Shown here piece by piece: positions 8,354 through 16,293 of a DNA stretch of 24,480 bases (the first letter of the stretch is position 1; each line of letters starts with the position of its first letter). The DNA comes from CAZDBA01 sp964503615 (GTDB taxonomy: Bacteria > Planctomycetota > Planctomycetia > Pirellulales > Pirellulaceae): contig CAZDBA010000069.1 of NCBI GenBank assembly GCA_964503615.1, forward strand, positions 1 through 24,480, in the 5' to 3' direction. A model generated the notes under the pieces. The model ran no database searches. It was given only the letters and a program-made list of their open reading frames with translations, and was not told the origin of the DNA. The translations under genes and the position numbers were made by a program.

Positions 8354-9744
8354 TGCCAAACGATGCACACGAACGTATTCAAATAGCGACCGCATGTTGT
8401 AAGTTCAGTTTTATTCGTTGTGTCACGAGCTTCGTCGCGTCGACGTTTTTTGTGCTGTCTGTTGTATTGCCGTTTTTCGTTGCCAATATCGGTTGGTGCC
8501 AAGAAGAATTGCCAACTGATTTATCTGGTTTCGAAACAGGAGATCTCTTTGTCGTTGAGGATGATATCCCGCTCGACTTGGACAACTCTTTCCTCAGCCG
8601 TTTGGTCTACAAGTCTCAAGTCGTCTCCCAAGAGTCGTTTTCGAGATATGAAACTTATTCTAAGGAGGTTGATCTCAAAGCGGTAAAGAACGACCCGCAA
8701 GATTTTCGCTTTTGGGTTTTTCGACGCTCTGGCACTGTGGTGCGAGCTGAAAAACATCGTCTGCCCGAAGAAATTGCCACGCCAGAGTTAAACGAATTTT
8801 GGCTCCTTCATGTCGATATGGATGGGGAGACGGCGATTGTCGTTTCCAAGGTCGTGCCTAAGGCTTGGGCGAAATCGAAAAAATTGAATGAGCCGATTGA
8901 ATTCACCGGTTTCTTTTTTGGCTTGCAATCCCATGAGTTGTTTTTGGGTATGCCAGAAAGTGTTCCCATTTTTGCATGCAACCGAGTGGGTTGGTTTCCC
9001 ACAGAACTCTCATCTCAAATTGGGCCCAGCCACTTACTGTTGGCTAGTCAGGGCGTTGATATGAGCGCCTTGGATGTATTGCGGGCATCTCATAGTCAAC
9101 GTTTGCGATCGAGTGAGTCCGAGTTTTTTTACCAGTTCATCGGAGCCGCCAAAACGCTCGAAGATTCTCCTGAATTAGAGGACATTGCTACGCTTGGCTT
9201 TGTCGATTTGTTTGATTGGTCGAAGGCAATCGGACAAGTTGTTGAAGTCGAAGGCAATGTCATCCGGGTGCTTTCTGTGGCAATCGACGAAAAGCGTCAA
9301 GCTGAGCTAGGTGTGGAGCAACTTTACGAGTTGAACTTGTCTCTACCGTTGGACCAAAAGATTAATGTTCAAGGTGGTGAGGTGTATGAACATCGATTCC
9401 CTGTTTCCGTTCAAGTTAACTCTCTGCCGCTTCCTCCCCAGGAATTAAAAGGCAAACGCGTTCGCGTCAAAGGTTTCTTTTATCGTTTTTGGAACTATCA
9501 AAGCGATGGGTCTAAAGAAGCTGGCAGCCGTGGACAACCGGCCCCTCTCGTAATCGGTTTTAAGCCACGGATCGTCAAGGTAAACACCGGACAAGTCGAT
9601 TTTATTTTTACGACAGCCGCGATCTTGTTCATGATCATCGTCCTGGGTGCGATCTGGATACTTCGTCGAAGCGACAACAATCCGGACAACGTTCTCAACA
9701 AGAAGAAAGCTTCTCTGCCAGAAAAAATCGACATCGAGCTGTAG
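8353..9744 (+). CDS. Membrane-anchored protein of unknown function, probable paralogue of its upstream neighbour
   Basis: A 463-aa unrecognised protein. The ATG at 8353 is chosen over an in-frame TTG at 8338 because it forms a TAATG overlap with the stop of the preceding gene. Seen: an N-terminal hydrophobic segment at about residues 25-46 (signal or anchor, ending near WCQEE). A long soluble region follows, then a beta-rich segment at about 290-400 with IGQVVEVEGNVIRVLSVAI and LKGKRVRVKGFFYRF, an OB-fold-like pattern. A C-terminal membrane helix at about 418-438 (AAILFMIIVLGAIWIL) precedes a short basic/acidic tail. The layout of helix, soluble part, G-x-x-V-x-V-x-G beta region, helix and charged tail matches the upstream protein, so the pair probably arose by an old duplication and acts together. 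The substrate is unknown. Confidence 0.85.
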   Translation: MPNDAHERIQIATACCKFSFIRCVTSFVASTFFVLSVVLPFFVANIGWCQEELPTDLSGFETGDLFVVEDDIPLDLDNSFLSRLVYKSQVVSQESFSRYETYSKEVDLKAVKNDPQDFRFWVFRRSGTVVRAEKHRLPEEIATPELNEFWLLHVDMDGETAIVVSKVVPKAWAKSKKLNEPIEFTGFFFGLQSHELFLGMPESVPIFACNRVGWFPTELSSQIGPSHLLLASQGVDMSALDVLRASHSQRLRSSESEFFYQFIGAAKTLEDSPELEDIATLGFVDLFDWSKAIGQVVEVEGNVIRVLSVAIDEKRQAELGVEQLYELNLSLPLDQKINVQGGEVYEHRFPVSVQVNSLPLPPQELKGKRVRVKGFFYRFWNYQSDGSKEAGSRGQPAPLVIGFKPRIVKVNTGQVDFIFTTAAILFMIIVLGAIWILRRSDNNPDNVLNKKKASLPEKIDIEL

Positions 9745-9816
9745 GACTGGCAAAGTCATCTGTCTCGGCAATCAGGTCCGAGCGAACCTGCTCCGCTCCG
9801 TATTCGTCGATACAAA

Positions 9817-9835
9817 GCGGTTGCTCCGCGTTTTT
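9817..9835 (+). terminator. Possible intrinsic terminator after the coupled gene pair
   Basis: A short GC stem GCGG/CCGC (9817-9820 and 9826-9829, loop TTGCT) is followed by a G and five Ts (9831-9835). It lies about 75 bases after the stop of the gene ending at 9744 and before the S15 hydrolase gene. The stem is only 4 bp, so it is weak. Confidence 0.35.
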
Positions 9836-9953
9836 AGAGGTGTGCCGAGGGGGCAGTAGAAATTGCCACACAAGTTGAGAGTTGGCACTGCCGGTGTTAA
9901 AGTACTTGTTCGTGATACGAGTTTTTAAGTTATTTACCTGTGGCGGAACAGTT

Positions 9954-11861
9954 TTGAATACGAACACAAAACGATTGATATGGAATTTTTGTTGGCTCTC
10001 TTTGTTTTTGTCTGGAGGGGTTGCTGTAGCGCAAGATGTTGCTTTTGAAGTGCTCCCACCAGCGGTTGAACAGAAGCAAGAAGAAGAAAAGGCTGAGGCC
10101 AAAATCGGTCCGATTTTCAAGGACGGGCTTGCGCAGGTGGTTCCAGAATTCAAGAATCCTGCCGATTGGATCAGACATGATTTGTTCGTCGAAACCGAAT
10201 TCGATTCTGACGAAAATGGCGAGAACGATCGGATGCATGTTAGTGTGGTCCGTCAAAAGCAAACAGAAACCGAAGGGCTGAAAGTTCCCGTGGTTTACAA
10301 CACCAGTCCCTATTTTTGCGGTACCGGTGATACGGGGCCCGGCTCGATGTGGGATCCAAAGCACGAACTAAATGAAACGCCACCCGCGCGAAAGGGAATG
10401 GCGCCGGTCAAGCAAAAGATCAATCGCCCCAGTATTTCGTCACGCCATACAGGCGACTGGGTGCCACTTGGATTTGCCATGGTTCATTCGTGCTCGCCAG
10501 GCACTGGGCTTTCACAAGGTTGTCCAACGGTTGGCGGCCAAAACGAGGCGCTCGCCCCCAAGGCGGTTGTGGACTGGTTGTGCGGACGCGCAAAAGGGTA
10601 CACGACCATTGATGGAGATGAAGAGGTTGTTGCCTATTGGTGCACAGGAAAAGTCGGAATGACGGGGACTTCCTACAACGGGACTTTGCCGTTGGCGTGT
10701 GCGACCACCGGTGTCGAAGGTTTAGAAGCAATTATTCCCGTCGCTCCCAATACCTCGTACTATCACTACTATCGCAGTCACGGTTTGGTGCGGCACCCGG
10801 GAGGATACATGGGCGAAGACATCGACGTTCTGTATGACTTTATTCACAGCGGCGATCCGGAGATGCGAGATTGTTGTAATCAAAAAGTTCGAGACACGTT
10901 GTACGCTGAGAATATGGATCGAGTCACTGGGGACTACAACGACTTTTGGGCTGGTCGCGATTACTTGAACCAGCTTGATTCTGCCCGAGCCGCGTTGCTG
11001 ATGTCGCATGGGTTTAACGATTGGAACGTAATGCCCGAACACAGCGTTCGAATCTATGAAGCGTTCAAGGAGAGAGGCGTGCCCTGCCAAGCGTACTTTC
11101 ATCAGGGTGGTCACGGTGGTCCGCCACCGATGGAGTTGAAAAACAAATGGTTCACTCGTTACTTGTATGATGTCGAGAATGGCGTTGAGGACGATCCACG
11201 AAGCTGGATTGTGCGTGAAAGAAAACCACGTCTCAAGCCAACGCCTTATGCAGAGTATCCCAACCCAGAGGCAGCACCTGTTAAATTCCACCTGAGCAAA
11301 GGTGGCAATGCAAGCGGTGGTTTGGTGTTAGATGCAGTGGCTGAACAGGGCGTTGAAAACCTGACAGACGATGTCGCGCTTAAAGGCGGTGAACTGGCGG
11401 CGCTTGAGCAATCGGATAATAGGTTGTTGTTTGTGACGCCTGAGTTGAAAAGCCCTTTGCACTTGTCTGGCTATTCTACGTTGAGCATCAAAATGGCTTG
11501 CGACAAACCGGCCTGTAATCTGTCCGTTTGGGTCGTGTCTCTGCCTTGGAAGTCGAATGCCGGTTCGATCAACGAAAACGTTATCACGCGAGGTTGGGCT
11601 GATCCACAAAACCGAGGTTCGCTAACAGAGAGCGATCCGCTAACGCCCAACGAATTCGTTGAGTTCAGTTTTAAGTTGCAGCCGGACGACCAGATCATTC
11701 CTGCTGGGCAGAAAATCGGCTTGATGATCTTTTCCAGCGATCGAGAATTTACCCTTTGGCCGGACGCCGGTACCAAATTGATGGTTGACCTTGATGGGAC
11801 TTCGATCGAAATGCCTGTTGTTGGAGGCGTGGAAGCTTTCAAAGCGGCAACCGAGAAATAA
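9954..11861 (+). CDS. Exported S15-family (Xaa-Pro dipeptidyl-peptidase / CocE-type) hydrolase
   Basis: A 635-aa serine hydrolase. The TTG at 9954 is chosen as start because GGCGGA lies 6 bases upstream and it gives a clean signal peptide (hydrophobic run LIWNFCWLSLFLSGGVAVA, then Q). A longer form starting at TTG 9882 would bury the leader. Seen: the nucleophile elbow GTSYNG with Ser240, Asp356 in HGFNDWN, and His387 in QGGHGG. These make a full Ser-Asp-His triad in the usual S15 order. Residues from about 430 on form the jelly-roll PepX_C-like domain. Members cleave Xaa-Pro dipeptides from peptides or hydrolyse esters. Being exported, it probably scavenges peptides in the periplasm or outside. 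It is rich in Cys for an exported enzyme. Peptidase versus esterase cannot be settled from sequence. Confidence 0.88.
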   Translation: MNTNTKRLIWNFCWLSLFLSGGVAVAQDVAFEVLPPAVEQKQEEEKAEAKIGPIFKDGLAQVVPEFKNPADWIRHDLFVETEFDSDENGENDRMHVSVVRQKQTETEGLKVPVVYNTSPYFCGTGDTGPGSMWDPKHELNETPPARKGMAPVKQKINRPSISSRHTGDWVPLGFAMVHSCSPGTGLSQGCPTVGGQNEALAPKAVVDWLCGRAKGYTTIDGDEEVVAYWCTGKVGMTGTSYNGTLPLACATTGVEGLEAIIPVAPNTSYYHYYRSHGLVRHPGGYMGEDIDVLYDFIHSGDPEMRDCCNQKVRDTLYAENMDRVTGDYNDFWAGRDYLNQLDSARAALLMSHGFNDWNVMPEHSVRIYEAFKERGVPCQAYFHQGGHGGPPPMELKNKWFTRYLYDVENGVEDDPRSWIVRERKPRLKPTPYAEYPNPEAAPVKFHLSKGGNASGGLVLDAVAEQGVENLTDDVALKGGELAALEQSDNRLLFVTPELKSPLHLSGYSTLSIKMACDKPACNLSVWVVSLPWKSNAGSINENVITRGWADPQNRGSLTESDPLTPNEFVEFSFKLQPDDQIIPAGQKIGLMIFSSDREFTLWPDAGTKLMVDLDGTSIEMPVVGGVEAFKAATEK

Positions 11862-11952
11862 ATAAGCTGCTGGAAAACTATTAATCTCAACTGTATTCGA
11901 GAAAGTTTCATTAACTTGAAACCGTTTGCGACATTCGAAAGTAAAGCCGTTC

Positions 11953-12321
11953 ATGATCAACTGGTATTTTGGATGGGTGTCGATTCTGTGTGCATTTTCG
12001 ACGGGTGCGCTGATCGGTTTGTTCTTTTATCGTGAGGATTTTTTAGGCGGCTATAACTCGTTTCGCCGCCGTATCCTCCGGTTGGGACATATTGCGCAAG
12101 CTGCTTTGGGCATGATGAACGTGGTCGCAGGCAACAGCCAGATCGCTTCGGGCGTTGACTTTAATATGCTCGCTCAAATCGGGTTGGTGGTTGGTGGCAT
12201 AAGTATGCCCGTCGTGTGCTTTCTTAGCGCCTGGCGAGCTGAGTGCAGGCACCTGTTTTTCATCCCGGTGATCTCCTTGATCGTCGCTGCCATTGAGATC
12301 TTGAAAGCAGGCCCTGTGTGA
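11953..12321 (+). CDS. Small four-helix membrane protein
   Basis: A 122-aa protein of unknown family. The ATG at 11953 gives a first membrane helix starting at once (WYFGWVSILCAFSTGALIGLFF). Further hydrophobic segments fall at about 40-60, 68-87 and 98-117, making about four helices, with a basic loop FRRRILRLGH after helix 1 that suggests a cytoplasmic position. Helix 2 contains AQAALGMMNVVAG. Its stop codon overlaps the GTG start of the radical SAM gene by 4 bases (GTGA), which indicates tight translational coupling. It could be a membrane partner or a binding protein for a lipid substrate of that enzyme, but this is only inferred from position. Confidence 0.75.
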   Translation: MINWYFGWVSILCAFSTGALIGLFFYREDFLGGYNSFRRRILRLGHIAQAALGMMNVVAGNSQIASGVDFNMLAQIGLVVGGISMPVVCFLSAWRAECRHLFFIPVISLIVAAIEILKAGPV

Positions 12322-13640
12322 AGATCGGCTTGCTTGCCATGAGTGGCCTGAGGGCCCATGATCCGGCTCTCTTGGAGTTGGGACTGACGCTGCCTGGCGT
12401 GATTGAGCGTGGAGAGGTCGTTGCTTCGATGCCCTGTTTGGGTTTGCTGTGGATGGCGGCAGTAACACCGTCCGGTCACGATGTTGAGTATTTCGAAGCC
12501 GAAAACGTTGATGCGATCCCTCAGGAAATTTACGAGTGTGACCTAATTGCAGTGAGTGCTTTGACGGCTCAAGCTTTCGAAGCCTACCGCGCTGCTGACT
12601 TGTTTCGCGAGGCGGGTGTCAAGACTGCGATCGGCGGCTTGCACGCAAGTGTTTGCCCGGACGAAGCGGCTAAGCACTTCGATTTTGTCTTCGTCGGCGA
12701 GGCAGAGAATACGTGGCCGATTGCTGTCCAGCAGATTGACGACGGATTGGAAAGTGGGATGTGGAAAGCGAAAGACTACCCCGCTCCCCGGTTGGACGAG
12801 CTGCCCGTTCCACGTTACGACTTGTTGAAGGATGGAAACTGGAATCGTTTTCCATTGCAAACGACTCGTGGTTGCCCGTGGCGTTGTGACTTTTGTGCAT
12901 CCAGCATCATGCTGGAGCGACCTTACCGAAAACGCCCCGTCGAACATGTGATTCGCGATCTGCGTGCGATTAAAAAGCTGCGACGTCATCCGTTTATCGA
13001 GTTGGCAGACGACAATACGTTTGTGGATCACAAATGGAGCAAGCAGCTTTGCGAAGCGTTGATTCCGGAGAAAGTAAAATGGTTTACCGAGACCGATATC
13101 TCGGTTGCCGATGATGGCGAGCTGTTGTCGCTACTGCGCCAGGCGCGTTGTCGACAGTTGTTGATCGGGTTGGAAAGTCCCGAAGGTGCAGAGCTGGCAG
13201 GAGTTGAGCTGCAAGCAAATTTCAAGCAGCGTCGGGCTTCGGATTATGTCGATGCTGTTCGCCGAATTCAGGACGCGGGTGTTACCGTTAACGGCTGCTT
13301 CGTTTTAGGTTTGGACAACCAGGGGCCCGAGATCTTTCAGCAGATTTATGACTTTGCGATGGCAATACCGCTGTTCGAAGTCCAAGTCACCGTTATGACT
13401 GCCTTTCCCGGTACGCCGCTTTACCAGCGGTTGTTGGATGAAGATCGAATTCTGGAACCCGGTCGGTGGGATCTTTGTACCTTGTTCGATGTCAACTACC
13501 GGCCGCTCAATATGACGGTCAAGCAACTGCGTGAGGGGATCTACTGGTTGGTAGAAAAACTATATTCCGATTCGTGTATGACAGCCAGGCGAAGGCCGTT
13601 CGTGGAGAATCTTTGGAATATCCAAAGACAAAGCGGGTAG
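12318..13640 (+). CDS. B12-binding-type radical SAM enzyme
   Basis: A 440-aa radical SAM protein with a GTG start overlapping the previous stop. Seen: an N-terminal Rossmann-like B12-binding-type region (about residues 40-150, with IGGLHASVCPDEA and FVFVGEAE, hallmarks of the class). The 4Fe-4S motif is CPWRCDFC, with Cys186, Cys190 and Cys193. A radical SAM barrel follows, then a C-terminal region (TAFPGTPLYQRL...LFDVNYRPLNMT) typical of the HpnP/HpnJ-like subgroup (DUF4070-like). I do not see the DxHxxG cobalamin-ligating histidine motif, so B12, if bound, would be base-off without a His ligand, or not bound at all. Members modify lipids, hopanoids, tetrapyrroles or natural products. The substrate is unknown. 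The coupled membrane protein hints at a membrane or lipid substrate. Confidence 0.85.
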   Translation: MKIGLLAMSGLRAHDPALLELGLTLPGVIERGEVVASMPCLGLLWMAAVTPSGHDVEYFEAENVDAIPQEIYECDLIAVSALTAQAFEAYRAADLFREAGVKTAIGGLHASVCPDEAAKHFDFVFVGEAENTWPIAVQQIDDGLESGMWKAKDYPAPRLDELPVPRYDLLKDGNWNRFPLQTTRGCPWRCDFCASSIMLERPYRKRPVEHVIRDLRAIKKLRRHPFIELADDNTFVDHKWSKQLCEALIPEKVKWFTETDISVADDGELLSLLRQARCRQLLIGLESPEGAELAGVELQANFKQRRASDYVDAVRRIQDAGVTVNGCFVLGLDNQGPEIFQQIYDFAMAIPLFEVQVTVMTAFPGTPLYQRLLDEDRILEPGRWDLCTLFDVNYRPLNMTVKQLREGIYWLVEKLYSDSCMTARRRPFVENLWNIQRQSG

Positions 13641-13653
13641 AGCGTTCACTCGT

Positions 13654-14583
13654 TTAAAGGTTGAAGACGCGATCCATGTTCGCCGAAATCTCGCTCAGTC
13701 GATCCGGGCCTCCGCCGTCGACTTCTGCAGCAGCCCAGCCATGATAGTTGATTTCGACGAGTGCCTTGCGAACATCTGCCCAGTCGATATCGCCTTCGCC
13801 GATGTTAGTCCACTCCTGATTCGCGCGGCTGTAACCTTTTAGATCCAATTTGACCACTCGCTGGCCAAGTGCTCGGATCCAATCGCCCATGTTTCCATAC
13901 CGCCAGTGGTTGCCGATGTCGAATTGCATGCCAACCCACGGTGATTCGAACTGATCAACGTAGCGAATGTACTTGTCTGCTGATTGAGAATTGCCGCCGT
14001 TGGGGTTGTATAGGAAATTGTTCCAGACGTTTTCAATAAGGATGTGGATCCCGTATCGAGCGGCGAGCGGAACGGCTTGAACGATGTTGTCGAACGAGCG
14101 CTGCCAGACTTCCTCTTCGCTACCGTCGTCGCCGTGTCCGACGACCAGCAGTGTGCTGTTTCCTCCGATCGCGTGTGTGTCACGGATCGATCTTTTTAAA
14201 TGCTCCAGTGCTGTGGCGCGTTCGTCCGCGTCCGTGCTGGAATGTTTGATCTTCCAGTGAGTTCCAATGACCGTGCCATCGACGGGCAGCCCCGATTTTT
14301 CGATCGCCTCTTTCGCTGCGGCGACGTTCTTGCAGGGCGTGTTCAGTTCGATTCCTGCGAAACCAGCTTCTTTAGCCGCTTTGAAACGTTCGGTTAAACC
14401 ATTGATACGCACCATGTTAATTTTCAGAGTTTTGAAAATTCGCTCGGTGAGTTTTGGTTCCTCGTCTTGGTGGAATTCTTCCGCCGCGTTGAGTGTTTTA
14501 AGTCCACCGGGCAATGCGATTGCAGCCGAGGTGGCAACCGATGATTTAAAGAAACGTCGCCGTGATAGTCGTTTTTCTCTCAT
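13654..14583 (-). CDS. Tat-exported sugar phosphate isomerase/epimerase-like TIM-barrel protein
   Basis: A 309-aa protein of the xylose-isomerase-like TIM-barrel superfamily (AP endonuclease family 2 fold). Seen: a twin-arginine leader SRRRFFKSSVATSAAIAL (about residues 7-24). Barrel motifs follow: GFAGIELN on strand 2, LIENVWNNF (metal-ligand Glu), MQFDIGNHWRYG (Asp/His), VVKLDLKGY, and EGDIDWADV...WAAAEVDGGG (last ligand Glu). The putative metal ligands are all present, so it is likely an active metal-dependent isomerase or epimerase folded in the cytoplasm and exported by Tat. Planctomycetes carry many such paralogues, often for unusual sugars or inositols, and the substrate cannot be named. 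It converges on the radical SAM gene with a 13-base gap. Confidence 0.87.
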   Translation of the reverse strand: MREKRLSRRRFFKSSVATSAAIALPGGLKTLNAAEEFHQDEEPKLTERIFKTLKINMVRINGLTERFKAAKEAGFAGIELNTPCKNVAAAKEAIEKSGLPVDGTVIGTHWKIKHSSTDADERATALEHLKRSIRDTHAIGGNSTLLVVGHGDDGSEEEVWQRSFDNIVQAVPLAARYGIHILIENVWNNFLYNPNGGNSQSADKYIRYVDQFESPWVGMQFDIGNHWRYGNMGDWIRALGQRVVKLDLKGYSRANQEWTNIGEGDIDWADVRKALVEINYHGWAAAEVDGGGPDRLSEISANMDRVFNL

Positions 14584-14681
14584 CGAACACCCTGTGAAGG
14601 TTGGTATTTCTGTTTTTCGAGCAAGTTAAGCGAATGGCATGGAGTTCAAGTACCCCATGCTCAAGCGAAAACTATTTGTTG

Positions 14682-14722
14682 CCCGACGCGGAGACAGGCC
14701 GCTTCCTCGCTAACGCGTCGGG
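14682..14722. repeat. Palindromic intergenic element, possible dispersed repeat and terminator
   Basis: The arms CCCGACGCG (14682-14690) and CGCGTCGGG (14714-14722) are perfect complements around a 23-base loop that contains CCTCGCTAA. It lies 57 bases beyond the mdh stop on the minus strand, where it could end mdh transcription, though no T-run follows. Read on the minus strand it begins ATCCCGACGCGTTAGCGAGG. A related, degenerate element occurs at 16148-16178. I recall similar sequences between genes of Pirellulaceae; this could not be verified here. Confidence 0.55.
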
Positions 14723-14779
14723 ATTCCATTTGCTGTCTGATCTCCAATTGAAGAAAAAACACAGCTTCCGGCGAAAGAC

Positions 14780-15763
14780 TTAAGAGGGAAGAAGGTCGCT
14801 GACTGCGTCACGTTCTTCGGCCAACTCGTTGGCGGTTGCATCCATTCGCTCGCGACTGAAATCATCGACGTCCAAACCTTGAACGATCGAGTACTCACCG
14901 CCAGAGCAAGTGACGGGGAACGAATAAATCAGTCCTTCTGGAACGCCGTAGCTTCCATCACTTGGGATCGCCATGCTGACCCAATCGCCATCAGCTGTTC
15001 CATGGACCCATGTGTGCATGTGATCGATTGCAGCGTTGGCCGCAGATGCCGCACTGGATGCGCCGCGTGCTTCGATAATTGCAGCCCCACGTTGTTGAAC
15101 GGTCGGAATGAACGTGTCACGGACCCAGGATTCTTCGACCGATTCAGAGGCAGGTTTTCCCGCCACGGTCGTGTTGGAAATGTCAGGGTACTGGGTGGCA
15201 GAGTGATTTCCCCAGATCGTCATCTTGTTCACTTCGTTCGATTTGGCGCCCAGCTTATCTGCCAGTTGGCTGATCGCTCGGTTGTGATCCAATCGAGTCA
15301 TCGCTGTGATGTTACCGTGTTTGATGTTGGGAGCGTTCGCTGCGGTGATCAACGCATTGGTATTGGCTGGATTGCCGACGACCAGTACTCGAATATCAGT
15401 TTTGGCATTGTCGTTGATTGCTTTGCCTTGCCCTGAAAAAATCTTTGAGTTGGCTTCCAGCAAGTCTTTTCGCAACATTCCTTTTTTGCGAGGCATGGCG
15501 CCGACAAGCAATCCAAAATCGGCATCGGCAAACGCCACGTTGGCATCGTCGGTTGCAACGATGCTATCCAAGAGTGGAAAAGCACAATCGTTTAACTCCA
15601 TAACTACGCCTTGCAAAGCGTTCATGGCGGGAGTGATTTCCAGCAGTTGCAAGATGACAGGTTGGTCGGGACCTAACATGTTTCCAGCAGCGATACGGAA
15701 CAAAAGACCATAGCTAATTTGTCCGGCGGCGCCGGTAACGGTAACTCGAACAGGAGGTTTCAT
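14780..15763 (-). CDS. mdh: Malate dehydrogenase
   Basis: A 327-aa NAD-dependent malate dehydrogenase, the TCA-cycle enzyme that interconverts malate and oxaloacetate in the cytoplasm. Length is normal for the type 2 (actinobacterial/cytosolic-like) group. Seen: the nucleotide-binding loop TGAAGQISYGLLFRIAAG at about residue 10, acidic LLEI at the end of the second strand (NAD preference), and the substrate-arginine loop MPRKKGMLRKDLL. VVGNPANTNALI, TRLDHNRA (catalytic Asp and substrate Arg) and the active-site histidine His187 in WGNHSATQYPD are also present. An AGGATCC box sits 4 bases before the ATG. It is a single-gene unit, transcribed away from the 530-base gap at 15764-16293. No oddities were seen. 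Confidence 0.96.
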   Translation of the reverse strand: MKPPVRVTVTGAAGQISYGLLFRIAAGNMLGPDQPVILQLLEITPAMNALQGVVMELNDCAFPLLDSIVATDDANVAFADADFGLLVGAMPRKKGMLRKDLLEANSKIFSGQGKAINDNAKTDIRVLVVGNPANTNALITAANAPNIKHGNITAMTRLDHNRAISQLADKLGAKSNEVNKMTIWGNHSATQYPDISNTTVAGKPASESVEESWVRDTFIPTVQQRGAAIIEARGASSAASAANAAIDHMHTWVHGTADGDWVSMAIPSDGSYGVPEGLIYSFPVTCSGGEYSIVQGLDVDDFSRERMDATANELAEERDAVSDLLPS

Positions 15764-15989
15764 TTTGGATCCTGGTAGATTTTTGATTGCTCAAAAAAAG
15801 CAACGTTTGAAATGGGTGAACGTTTGCGAATAAGTGGCTTAAAGATCTCGCAAACCATAAGCGATTTTTATAATACGCAGAATATCCCGAAGTTGTCGTT
15901 GTGTTGCAAGTGGGTCATCGGGTTGCCCGAAAAAACTACCTGCTTTTCCTGCTTCAACGCGAGTTTTGAAGCGGTCGTTGTTGTAATTT

Positions 15990-16030
15990 TCCACAAACTA
16001 ACGAAGTGGATGCCTTGATGCGTTTGTGGA
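15990..16030. repeat. 9-bp inverted repeat with 23-base loop
   Basis: TCCACAAAC at 15990-15998 is the exact reverse complement of GTTTGTGGA at 16022-16030. It lies about 230 bases upstream of mdh in a non-coding stretch. It could be a regulator site or part of an untranslated RNA, but such a repeat can also occur by chance. Confidence 0.3.
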
Positions 16031-16147
16031 TTTTGGTTTTGTGCAGATCTTATCAAGGTGCTGGAGTTGTGAACTCTCAATGCTTCAGCGGGTGTTTGTC
16101 ATTTTGAGTTCAACGTTTGAATCTTAACTTTTTCTTTTGTGAATTTT

Positions 16148-16178
16148 ATCCCGCGCTTGCTAGCGAGAGAGTAGCGGG
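16148..16178. repeat. GC hairpin element related to 14682-14722
   Basis: Outer arms CCCG (16150-16153) and CGGG (16175-16178) enclose an inner stem CGCT/AGCG (16154-16157 and 16162-16165, loop TGCT). The left part, ATCCCGCGCTTGCTAGCGAG, matches the minus-strand reading of the 14682-14722 element (ATCCCGACGCGTTAGCGAGG) apart from small insertions and changes. It may be a decayed copy of the same dispersed repeat. Confidence 0.4.
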
Positions 16179-16293
16179 TGGCAACAGCAATTTAGGAAAT
16201 GCAATCGTGATTTTGTGCAGTTGACTTGTTAACTTTCGTGGCTTAGAACACTCCTCTTGCTTAATTCCTTTGTCTTGCGTCAATGGTTTTTTT

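Larger units (their letters stand above)
15764..16293. other. 530-base intergenic region with two inverted repeats
   Basis: No convincing gene is seen on either strand. The stretch must carry the mdh promoter (minus strand) and that of the gene at 16294 (plus strand). It is AT-rich near both ends. It holds an inverted repeat TCCACAAAC/GTTTGTGGA (15990-15998 and 16022-16030) and a GC hairpin element at 16148-16178. I saw no tRNA, riboswitch or clear promoter boxes; a small RNA cannot be excluded. Confidence 0.5.

Noticed and set aside
9882..9953. Upstream TTG start for the S15 hydrolase
   Set aside because: It would place 24 extra residues before an obvious signal peptide and has no good ribosome binding site; TTG 9954 has GGCGGA 6 bases upstream.
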